64,000 nt of DNA from Notospermus geniculatus (taxonomy: Eukaryota; Nemertea; Pilidiophora; Heteronemertea; Lineidae), in assembly GCA_002633025.1 (NCBI GenBank), contig NMRB01000008.1, positions 756,532 through 820,531 of the forward strand. Direction: 5' to 3'. Numbering within the stretch: the first letter of the stretch is position 1; every line of letters starts with the position of its first letter. A model generated the notes under the pieces. That model was not told the DNA's origin. It did not search any database and saw nothing but the letters and a program-made list of their open reading frames with translations. Below are positions 47,701 to 58,267 of this stretch, one piece after another. The position numbers and the translations under genes were made by a program.

Positions 47701-50700
47701 CTGCAGGTAAGTTAAGTATACCATACACAGGATGAAGGAGGAAAGTGATAAAACAAGGTTTTGGAATGACCAAGCCAGGTAAAGAAGTACTGGTAAGGTA
47801 AAGAATGGAGGGGATGACAGGACACAGTGAAAGACATTTTTGGGGAAACCCGGTAAAAGAACACTGAATTTCTGTCCCTATTGTATCTTGCTGGGGTGGT
47901 CGCATAGAAACTCCGGTAGCGCTAGCAGAGCCCATCTGCCGATAGTGCTGTACATTTTTCCATGCATTTTAACACCGATAGGCTGTCAAAGCACTAGCGG
48001 AGTTTCTATGCGGCCGGCCCTGGTCACCAGGAACATTGACTCGGTCTGAGATCTGCTCTAATCTACTGCAGCACTTCCAGATCCAGTCAATGGAATCATT
48101 GACTAAACATCAATACCAGCGTGAGTGCCTGTATATCATCATATCAATGAATGGTGAAATCAGGCTTGAAATGTAAAGATACCCGGCAAATACAGAGAGA
48201 AATCAATAATTTTTCTCATTGAAAAGTTTGGTTATCTATGTTGGGAAGAATTTTACCAGCAACAAAGAAACTTGATTGATTTGATGATGGTGAAAAATGA
48301 GAGGAAACTCAACAGATTTTGGACAAGTGAAACTTAAGAGTGGAGATATCGGTATGAATCGGGGTGGGAAAAAATAATCAAATAGGCCTAGAATGGAAAG
48401 GTTATAAGATTTAAGTGACACTGTGGATACCATGCACAAACTGGCCCAGACGAGATGACGTGTGGGCTCCCGTGTGGTTTCGGAGGTGGTGAGCAGTGTG
48501 GTGGCCACTCTGGGGAAACAAGCATAGTAAAGTATGATTTAGGTCTGTTTCATGTTGCACTTCTGACATATCACCAATTCAAGTTGAACTGATGTTGACC
48601 TTAGTCAGGACCCCCAAAACTACTCGTGTGGCAGTGCCGCGAGCATAAGAACCAACTCAACATAAAGGATGCTGTGATGTGTCGTCACTGCTTTGTTTTG
48701 CCACATTTTTCATGTGCGTATTAAAATTGGTCTGCCTGTTGAGTTGTGGGTCCCCCTTGCTTGATGACAGCATATCCCTCCAAGGCCGCACTCCGATACT
48801 AGTATCCAACATTAATAATAGATGGCACGAGTTACATCAAACTGATATACATGCAACAATCAACATAATGTACATTGGGGACACATCAGAAGTGCATTAG
48901 ATGGACCGTGCTTTAGACTAGATTTCACATTGGTCCCTGCATCCAGTGTCTTCAAAAATATTTGAAAACATGCAGAAGGAAATAAGTATAATGTGATTAG
49001 CGGTGAAAGCAATCAAGTGTTTCATGGCATTTTTCTTGACACTGGATAGCAGGGACCTTCATATTTGCCACAGTACAAGTCCAAGTGTGGACCACCAGAC
49101 ATCACAAACTATGGCCTTGTCCTTGCAAATTACAACATTTTGCACCTGAAATATTGCGACTGGACAGGTAAGTATACCATACACAGGATGAAGGAGGAAA
49201 ATGAGAAAACAAGGTTTTGGAATGACCAAGCCAGGTAACGAAGTACTGGTAAGGTAAAGAATGGAGGGGGATGACAGGATACAGTGAGAGAAAGACAATT
49301 GGGGGGAAACCCGGTAAAAGAACACTGAATTTCTGTCCCTATTGTATCTTGCTGGTCACCAGGAACATTGGCCCGGTCTGAGATGTGCTCTAATCTACTG
49401 CAGCACTTCCAGATCGAGTCAATGGAATCATTGACTAAACATGAATACCAGCGTGAGTGCCCCGTATATCATATCAATGAATGGTGAAATCAGGCTTGAA
49501 ATGTAAAGATACCCGACAAATACAGAGAGAAATCAATAATTTTTCTCATTGAAAAGTTTGGTTATCTATGTTGGGAAGAATTTTACCAGCAACAAAGAAA
49601 CGTGATTGATTTGATGATGGTGAAAAGTGAGAGGAAACTCAACAGATTTTGGACAAGTGAAACTTAAGAGCGGAGATATTGGTATGAATCGGGGTGGGAA
49701 AAAATAATCAAATAACTGGCCCAGACGAGATGACGTGTGGGCTCCCGTGTGGTTTCGGAGGTGGTGAGCAGTGTGGTGGCCACTCTGGGGAAACAAGCAT
49801 AGTAAAGCATGATTTAGGTCTGTTTCATGTTGCACTTCTGAGGTATCACCAATTCAAGTCGAACTGATGTTGACCTAGTCAGGACCCCCAAAAACTACTC
49901 GACGTGGCACTGCCAGTGCCGCGAGCATAAGAACCAGTTCAACATAAAGGATGCTGTGATGTGACGTCACTGCTTTGTTTTGCCACATTTTTCATGTACG
50001 TATTAAAATTGGTCTGCCTGTTGAGTTGTGGGTCCCCCTTGCTTGATGACAGCATATCCCTCCAAGGCCGCACTCCGATACTAGTATTCAACATCAATAA
50101 TAGATGGCACGAGTTACATCAAACCGATATACATGCAGAGCAACAATCAACATAATGTACATTGGGGACACATCAGAAGTGCATAAGATGACCGTGCTTT
50201 AGACTAGATTTCACATTGGTCCCTGTATCCAGTGTCTTCAAAAATATTTGAAAACATGCAAAAGGAAATAAGTATAATGTGATTAGCGGTGAAAACAATC
50301 AAGTGTTTCATGGCATTTTTCTTGACACTGGATAGCAGGGACCTTTATGCCACAGTACAAGTCCAAGTGTGGACCACCAGACATCACAAACTGTGGCCTT
50401 GTCCTTGCAAATTACAACATTTTGCACCTGAAATATTGCGACTGGACAGGTAAGTATACCATACACAGGATGAAGGAGGAAAATGATAAAACAAGGTTTT
50501 GGAATGACCAAGCCAGGTAAAGAAGTACTGGTAAGGTAAAGAATGGAAAGGGATGATAGGACACAGTGAGAGTAAAGACATTTTGGGGGAAACCCGGTAA
50601 AAGAAGACTGAATTTCTATCCCTATTGTATCTTGCTCGGGTGGCCGCATAGAAACTCCGCTAGCGCTAGCGGAGCCCAACTGCCGATAGTGCTGTACATT

Positions 50701-53700
50701 TTTCCATGCATTTTAACACCGATAGGCTATCGAAGCACTAGCAGAGTTTCTATGCGGCCGGCCCTGGTCACCAGGAACACTGACCCGGTCTGAGATCTGC
50801 TCTAATCTACTGCAGCACTTCCAGATCCAGTCAATGGAATCATTGACTAAACATCAATACCAGCGGGAGTGCCCGTATATCGTATCAATGAATGGTGAAA
50901 TCAGGCTTGAAATGTAAAGATACCCGACAAATACAGAGAGAAATCAATCATTTTCCACATTGAAAAGTTTGGTTATCTATGTTGGGAAGAATTTTACCAG
51001 CAACAAAGAAACGTGACTGATTTGATGATGGTGAAAAGTGAGAGGAAACTCAACAGATTTTGGACAAGTGAAACTTAAGAGCGGAGATATAGGTATGAAT
51101 CGGGGTGGGAAAAAATAATCAAATAGGCCTAGAATGGAAAGGTTATAAGATTTAAGTGACACTGTGGATACCATGCACAATGTATACAATGAAATCAGTA
51201 GATTTTGCTGCCATGTAGCATCTGTTGAGGCAATTTTGGCAACGCATCTCATTCTGTAGAGCAATTATGTTCAGAAAATGTCTTTGCACATCTTCATTGT
51301 TACATAAGTGCAAGTGCTGTTACATTGATTGAAACGTCCAACAGCAAGTGCTGTTACATCGGTGATGGAAAACCAACACATTTGAGGAAGTGAAAAATAT
51401 CTTTTTCCTACCTTCGACTGTCCACCTGCAAGGGATAATGATCTCTTTGTGAGCGGTGAGTCTAGAAAAGACAACGAGACAAAAGACGTGTAAACAACAT
51501 GCAGGGTAGGACGACGTGCAGGAATGGACACAAAATGAGGTGCAATAATGAATACCGTAACATACAACGCTGGGAAAAAACAGTCAAAAACGGCATATGG
51601 TATTCAAGGAAGAATCTACCAAGTGAGAGGAGGCACTAATCACGTGCAGGTTGTATGAGTGGGAGACGTTTTACAAATCGTCAAGGAGATTGGAGGAAGT
51701 ATCTACCAAGTATAAGAGGAGACACTAATCAGGTGCAGGTTGCATGAGTGGGAGTCGTTTTTCAAGCCGAGTCAAGGAGGTACATGTACATGTATCTATA
51801 GCAAGTGAACAGAGGAACTTATCAGTTGCAAGTTGCCCAGTACATTGAGCAGGAGATGTTTTACAACAGGATGGCAGATTCGCAGTAACATGCAACATGT
51901 AAAGCATAAACTCAACTTCAACGTTCATGTTATTTGACAGAGAGATGCACAACTACATGATTTTCACTCCTGCACTCCACTAACCAAAGCCTGATCACAG
52001 GCTGAGCAAGTTCAGTCCGATTACACTCCCTGACAATTCTTAACAATCATTTTATTTGAACTCAAACCCTGTCACACTTTTCAATAACTTGACTACACTA
52101 TGAATTCCGACCATCCTTTGCTCTATGGAAGTGCCTGTCTTTCGGATTATTCATGATCAATCTCATTTTACCATTCATTATTATCAGGGCTTACCAAAAT
52201 CTCCAGATGCACCAGGTGGAAGTATTCTATTTTCTTGCAACAGTTTCCTGTAAAATAACAGACGAAGTATTAAAAGCTTTAACCACTGTTTGCTTCAAGA
52301 TGGGAGCTAAGACCTCTGTGGACTATTAATTTGGTGGGGCAATTTTTGCTAAAATTTCGAATGAAATTTCATCTGCCACATGACGTATCTGCATGTTTTC
52401 AGAAATTGCCTTCAGAAAATGTCTTAAGAAATTGCCTTTTTATTTATCATATATTGTGTGTCAATTTTTGTGCTTGCCTTCTCTTTGGATCTTCAGTGAC
52501 CCCAAGCTACATCAACAAAGTGTTACCTGGGATGACAATTACCTTGATTCTTCTAGTTCTTGCAATAGTCGATCATAACGCTGTTTAAGACTATCATTAT
52601 GATTGACCATAATATCAATAGCACGACTCATACGATCCTCCTGAAGATAGAAGTGTGCATTAGACGTGACAATAATAAACAGGCAAGGAACCAATCAGAG
52701 ACCGAATTCCCCAGACAGCATTCAGGAGGAATTTGTCGTGCAGTAGGGTTTAGGATGATCAAAGTACCTGCAACCTCTCAATGTAGCTAAACCAACATGA
52801 CGGAAGGCAACTTCCTTATTGTTCTTTATGGTTAGCATGATGTTTGCCATCCAGACAAACAGCCATGTTGAGCACTTTGAGGAAGGTCAACATTACAGCA
52901 GGCCAGTCTGTGGTGAGGAGTAATTGGAAACATACATCAGTGAATCAGGAGGTGGTGACAGGTCTAGCTATCCCAGCGTCATCTAAGGGGAAGGATTCAA
53001 TATTTCATCTGTACAAGTACTACACTCAATCATTCAGGTTGGCCTCTCGACTCAAAACAAAGTTCTCCCCCTTGAAAACGGTTTGTTGAGTTTGAGTTTG
53101 GCTATTAAAGTACTGCCACTGCGGACTTCCCTCATTCTGAATGAGGAAGTCCCAGACAGCTGAGGAAGATGCTGTCAGACGTCCATAAGTACTGTTACTC
53201 AAACTGTCGAGGTGTAATAATTGATTGAAAAGATAGAGTGTCGAACAGGATGTGCAGTGCAGTCAAGAACAAGATCAAATTTGTTGTTAAGATGAAAGCG
53301 AAATTGACAAAGTCATGTAAATGTACATTTCAATTAGCTGATCAAAAGTCCAGAATGATGAACAGATGTTATCAGAATAGACTTCGTTGTCCTGTAGCAC
53401 TTGGCGAAGGAATGACAATGAAATGCCTCAGTCAGTACTGGGTAGGCCAACATCTCGTACCTGTTATTTGTTTACATAGAGTGCTTTAATGAAACCTGAG
53501 GGGCCGTGCAATGGTTATGGAGATATGATTAAACGACCATGGGTAAAAAGAGGTTCGAATCAAACTGCTCTTGCTTACATCGATAAGCCATGGGTAATAA
53601 GAGTTTCGAATCAAATAGCTCTTTCTTACATCGAAAAACCTCTAAAATATGAGAATATGAACAAAATGAAGCCATAATTCACTCAGTTATTGGATCAGCA

Positions 53701-56700
53701 ACAAACAAAATCAGGGTCTACACACAGGTCAGCAACTGTTAGCTTGATGACAGTATGCGAGTACTGTACCGGTAACTGCATCTTTTAGTTGCAGGATCTC
53801 ATAATCATGACAGAGTACCTAATGAATTATACAAGTACATGTATGTTATACTACAAAGGGGACGTTCGTTGAAGACAAGCACAGCATTGAACGTCCCCCG
53901 TCGCCNTTCTGTTCAGCCATGTCCCTGGCTCGTTCCTGCAGTTGTACCCTCTGTTCAAGAGTCTGTCTGTCCGTCTTAAATGCCAAAGAAAGAGAGGCAA
54001 ATTTCTCCTGGAAGATAAAGAAAGATGTGTCACACTCACATAACCAAAGTGCCCTAAGGTTCAGGTGCATGTCCAGAGGGCTCATCAAGACATGCTGTCA
54101 TGCCCCAAGCAGATGACTAGGATCAATCTTAGCTTATTGTGGCTCATACTTCATACTGGTTTGCTGATTGACCTCACATTGTAAACCAGCAGCGCCTTTC
54201 CTAGATCCTGCTGAGTTTGCTTTGGCCATGTTGGCAGATGGTGTCGCTGGATGAATTGTACTGAATCACAGACTGTGTTTAGCATGGGCATGAGCTCTGC
54301 GGACTCACAGACTTTGTTACCCACAATTCCCTGATTTAATAATGTACGAAGCAACTTGAATTTCAAGCCCAGATTTGGCATTCTGATGCTACACAAACTC
54401 GGCCAACACTTGAAGTCACTTCAGTAGGCTGTGAAGACTCGATCCATTCGAAATAACATATACACGTACCTCCAGTTCATGATCACTAAGTTGATCAGGG
54501 CTGCAATGAGAAAAGAGAGAGACTATGTTAACCTCATGACATGTAACCTAACACCGAAGGGTAAATCTCTACTGCTGTCATCTCTCGCTGAAATGAGGTG
54601 TGACGTTGCTGTCGGCTATTATTCAAGAAAGAAGCTCATTATCCCGAAAATCAAATCAGAAATGGAAGACTAATGTTGCCCTTGATGGATTGAGGAAGCT
54701 TTGTGCTCCAACTTCAACAGGAGGGAGGGCTAGACCAAAATGACAGTCTCTTTGCAGTAAACCTTCCCAAGGTTTTCAGACAGGGTGGTAGGAAGGAAAA
54801 AAGTTATCTTTCCTTCACTTTCAGACACTTCTCAAATTCTAAATCACTGAAGCCATTATAGTCCTAGTGATACCTTATATGTAGATTCCCTGTCCATATT
54901 TTCAAGCATTGATTAGATTTTGACCCAGCCTTCCCCATCAGCACCACTATGCGTTTAATGTACATTATTTGTTCTTGCCAGCATTATCAAGAATTCATTG
55001 ATATTTCTACATGTATTCACGCTGATAGTTCCACGCTATCGATGAGGCATTTGGGTAGCCGAGGCAGGCTTCCTAATCTGCAACAACTCCCAAGTGAATC
55101 ATCCTTCTACCAACCACGTTCACTAATCCTTGATCGATATGGAAACAACCCAGACCAAAGAGTCACAGTACTTGTATGAAGATGTCAGGAGGCATAGCTT
55201 AGCTGTCTTGTAATTAGCAAGTAATGACTAGTCATGAAACCAGAGCCTCAGAAATGTGCCGCCAGGTGATTTGGCTCTCCACAGCAAAATGACAGAATTA
55301 GGTGTGCTGATCAGGTTAGAACCCTGGAAGAGTTTCTCTTACTCCCTGACATCCACACAACTAGAACATTGGAAACCATACACTGGACTTTTATCCTGCG
55401 ATTCATTTGATTCCACTGAGTGGTTTATGGACCAGGCAGACCCCCAGGAGACCACGGCATGTGAAATGTCATTGCTACCAATGCTCTGTCTCATTTCCTA
55501 CCCAGTCTTCCACTGCAACTTGTTAGACAGCGGGTGAATGTCCTAGACTCTTCCAATTACCACTTCTGTTCACAGATGTTACAAAGATAAAGTGATTGTA
55601 CTCTGGTGTATAGCCGCTTGGGGCTTCACCAACAAGATGAAAACTGCCTTCAAGCTACCGGTAGGTTCATTTTCAGACTCCTACGAACACTGGAACAGAA
55701 ATTGATTTAGTTGGTGCTGACTAAAACACAGGTCACGTTGCCTTTCAAAATGATGGAACAAGAGTCAAATAGTGAGTAGCCTACCGGTTACAAATTGTTC
55801 CCGTTTCATAGGAAAGGAATGTTCTCCCTGAGCAATCATCTGGACCTGCATGCTTCATTAAAGGTAATTCTGCCTTGGTGATCCCTCTCTGTGAGGAATG
55901 ATACGAGGTCATGATCTGCCTTGTAGGCATTGGTGGCATCGGAGAAGCAGTTTTGACATTGCTTTTGAGGACAGGGGACATCATATATCAAACCTAGTCA
56001 AGAGTCAAAGCCACCCTCCCATCGCAGAGCTTTGGTCTCGCTCCTTTTCATACGCTCGGACACAAAGCTTTGGAGGAGCGAGACCAAAGCTCTGCGATGG
56101 GAGGATGAGTCAAAGCATTTTAAAGGTAGAATCTACGTTGCGGCATTTAGTTCAATTTCCTTTATTAGCGATGAATTTCACGTGAGTTGGCAAATGTCAC
56201 CCAGGTACATTACAGATTAGCACTTAAGACGTTAATTGCCCGAGAATGAATCTGCCTAACGACTTAAGGAACAATCTGCTTAACTAGAAATTGACTTACC
56301 AGTCAATTTGAAAGACCGCCCTTGGAAATTGGGAGCTAAGACACAGTTGATTGATCGAGAATTATCGAACGGAGCGTCACCGTGGCGTAAACAAGTGAGC
56401 CGGAGCTACGTCATATCGCATTACGCAATGGCTGCCTCCATCGGCGCTAAACCTGAGGTACAAATAGCCAACATTAACGTTAGCTAACGTAAGAAAGGTG
56501 GTTCAATTGCAAAATTTGTAATAATGAAGTTGATTGAAAGGATCGGGCTACATTAATTCGCTAATGATAATGTCCCTTTAACTCTGAAATATTTCGTAGA
56601 AGGGATTACATAGTCTTGAACAAAAATTGGAAACGAAATAGGGTTCATTAGCAAGTAATGACTACCGGTAGTCATGAAACCAGAGCCTCAGAAATGTGCC

Positions 56701-58267
56701 GCCAGGTGATTTGGCTCTCCACAGCAAAATGACCGAATTAGGTGCTGATCAGGTTAGAACCCTGGAAGAGTTTCTCTTACTCCCTGACATCCACACAACT
56801 AGAACATTGGAAACCATACACTGGACTTTTATCCTGCGATTCATTTGATTCCACTGAGTGGTTTATGGACCAGGCAGACCCCCAGGAGACCATGGCATGT
56901 GAAATGTCATTGCTACCAACAATGCTCTGTCTCATTTCCTACCCAGTCTTCCACTGCAGCTTGTTAGTCAGCGGGTGAATGTCCTAGACTCTTCCAATTA
57001 CCACTTCTGTTCACAGATGTTACAAAGATAAAGTGATTGTACTCTGGTGTATAGCCGCTTGGGGCTTCACCAACAAGATGAAAACTGCCTTCAAGCTACC
57101 GGTAGATTCATTTTCAGCCTTCCTACGAACACTGGAACAGAAATTGATTTAGTTGGTGCTGACTAAAACACAGGTCACGTTGTCTTTCAAAATGATGGAA
57201 CAAGAGTCAAATAGTGAGTAGCCTACTGGTTACAAATTGTTCCCGTTTCATAGGAAAGGAATGTTCTCCAAGAGCAATCATCTGGACCTGCATGCTTCAT
57301 TAAAGGTAATTCTGCCCTGGTGATCCCTCTCTTTGAGGAATGATACGAGGTCATGATCTGCCTTGTAGGCAGTGGTGGCATCGGAGAAGCAGTTTTGACA
57401 TTGCTATTGGGGACAGGGGACATCAATATATCAAACCTAGTCAAGAGTCAAAGCCATCCTCCCATCACAGAGCTTTGGTCTCGCTCCTCTTCATAAGCTC
57501 GGACACAAAGCTTTGGAGGAGCGAGACCAAAGCTCTGCGATGGGAGGATGAGTCAAAGCATTTTAAAGGTAGAATCTACGTTGCGGCATTTAGTTCAATT
57601 TCCTTTCCTAGTGATAAATTTCACGTGAGTTGGCAAATGTCACCCAGGTACATTACAGATTAGCACTTAAGACGTTAATTGCCTGAGAATGAATCTGCCT
57701 AACGACTCAAGGAACAATCTGCTTAATGAGTAGAGGAACCATTTACGCTGAGGGCATTAACGGCAAACGTCATTAGAAAATCTGGCCTGATTTAGGTAAA
57801 ACGCTGGCAGGGAGGTGACAGGTATTTAGCCATCATTTATCGAGGGCTTTGAGAAGCTGAGAGCAGGGACAACAATGGCTGCAGCCAATACAAGCAGCAG
57901 TTGTCATTTTTAAAACCTCACCACTTATTTCACCTGTAGGAAGTATGTTAATGGTTGAGTTTCCATCAAAAGAACCAGGGTAGGTGTCAGCATCAATGGT
58001 GCACAGCCCCAATTCAATCTTGCAGACAAGAAAACATCTTAGGTTATTCTAACACATCAAATAACAAAACAAAAGGCACAATTTTTTAAATACCCGGTAT
58101 TTTATATATTGCAAAGGAAAGACCCATTGGCATGAGGACCAAGAAGCTGATGTTGCTGCTGCTAAATGGTGATGATGAAAAGAAAAGGACCAGAGACAAA
58201 ATAGAGAAGGCTTACCGTTTAGCTTTCAGAGCTTGCAACACCAAATCATGGAACGCTGACATACCGG
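41752..58267 (-). CDS. IRAG1/IRAG2 (MRVI1/LRMP) family protein, 5'-incomplete
   Basis: Vertebrate IRAG1 is an ER-anchored PKG substrate that binds IP3 receptors; IRAG2 (JAW1/LRMP) is its paralogue. Exons supported by matching phases: 54470-54500, 53907-54007 (cut by N at 53906), 52543-52640, 52195-52247, 51412-51461, 46546-46620, 45443-45472, 44610-44663, 43762-43821, 42866-43023, 42550-42690, 42114-42239, 41752-41983. Putative upstream exons are 57934-58018 and 58216-58267. Landmarks: a coiled coil with SLSLAFKTDRQTLEQRVQLQ, then EDRMSRAIDIMVNHNDSLKQ; a basic RRAS site in AGKRRASVAAFPRLFG that fits the PKG/PKA consensus; a Ser/Pro-rich linker; the family motif VFQKGFEQGV; and an acidic stretch before one C-terminal membrane helix (LVIGGIAFMMGIFTIILTV) with a 28-residue luminal end. 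Between DMAEQ and EDRMSR roughly 50 residues expected from the family were not found. The N-terminus is not defined. Confidence 0.8.
45572..45643. other. 72-nt stem-loop resembling a pre-miRNA
   Basis: The arm CATCCTGAGGTAATCAGTGG (extended by three bases) pairs with the complementary arm ending CAGGATG over 23 positions, with one mismatch and one possible G-U. A 26-base loop contains its own TGCT/AGCA pair. It lies in an intron of the IRAG-like gene. The fold is pre-miRNA-sized, but the stem does not extend below the 23 pairs, and a short MITE remains an equal alternative. Confidence 0.35.
46640..46910 (-). promoter_or_regulatory. Candidate internal promoter with CRE cluster (IRAG-like gene)
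   Basis: A perfect TGACGTCA lies near 46798. Within about 70 bases there are also CACGTCA, TGACGTCG, TCACGACGTGG and other CGTCA words. This stands about 160-230 bases upstream (minus strand) of an ATG at 46635 that opens directly into the exon 46546-46620 as MSLLQAGKRRAS. That exon also works as an internal exon because CTCCTACAG is an acceptor. The arrangement suggests, but does not prove, a second promoter giving a short isoform with the RRAS site and membrane anchor but no coiled coil. Confidence 0.35.
47895..48019. mobile_element. 125-bp MITE in repeat copy 1 (CTGG target duplication)
   Basis: The inverted ends read GGTGGTCGCATAGAAACTCC on the left and the complement of AGTTTCTATGCGGCCGGCC on the right. 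CTGG flanks both sides. The same position in copy 2 (49352-49355) has a single CTGG and no insert, which is a clean empty site. Confidence 0.85.
50639..50763. mobile_element. Same 125-bp MITE in repeat copy 3
   Basis: Nearly identical to the element at 47895-48019, at the homologous position of the third unit. The left flank has mutated to CTCG while the right keeps CTGG. Shared presence in copies 1 and 3 implies that those two share history that copy 2 does not, or that copy 2 lost the element precisely. Confidence 0.85.
56015..56104. repeat. Hairpin with 30-bp perfect arms (copy 1)
   Basis: CCTCCCATCGCAGAGCTTTG and the next ten bases are exactly mirrored after a loop of 30 bases, ending GCGATGGGAGG. 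The whole is 90 bases. It could be a small foldback element or yield a long double-stranded hairpin RNA if transcribed. Confidence 0.8.
57458..57547. repeat. Hairpin with 30-bp arms (copy 2, one mismatch)
   Basis: The same 90-base hairpin in the second copy of the duplication. The left arm has ATCACAG where copy 1 has ATCGCAG, leaving one mismatch against the unchanged right arm; two further changes fall in the loop. Confidence 0.8.

Larger units (their letters stand above)
47086..51181. repeat. Triplicated 1.3-1.5 kb tandem unit in the IRAG-like intron
   Basis: Three head-to-tail copies begin CACTTCTGAG(or C)-TATCACCAATTC at 47086, 48558 and 49833. Copy 1 is about 1,472 bases and copy 2 about 1,275; copy 3 ends early, near 51181. 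They are closely similar but differ by indels. Copies 1 and 3 hold a 125-bp MITE that copy 2 lacks, and copy 2 lacks a further roughly 60-base piece. Each copy has a CRE site (GTGACGTCAC at 47214 and 49961; mutated to GTGTCGTCAC at 48679). Frames such as 47214-47441 and 47600-47935 recur but are disrupted by indels. A single N stands at 47084, just outside the left edge. Confidence 0.9.
55213..57726. repeat. Two direct copies of a 1.07-kb segment in the IRAG-like gene
   Basis: Copy 1 (55213-56283) and copy 2 (56647-57726) both begin TTAGCAAGTAATGACTA and end AACAATCTGCTTAA. They are roughly 97 percent similar by eye, with a few small indels. A unique 363-base spacer lies between them. The frames 55256-55537 and 56742-56978 are the same frame in each copy but lack any recognised domain. 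No IRAG exon was identified inside. Confidence 0.9.

Noticed and set aside
47214-50679. Open frames recurring in the triplicated unit (for example 47214-47441, 47600-47935 and their counterparts)
   Set aside because: They recur because the DNA is repeated. Indels between copies shift or end the frames, and no domain, splice context or start context supports coding.
55256-56978. Frame shared by the two 1.07-kb copies (RLEPWKSFSYSL...)
   Set aside because: It is preserved only because the copies are recent. A 2-base indel breaks the upstream part, and no known domain is visible.
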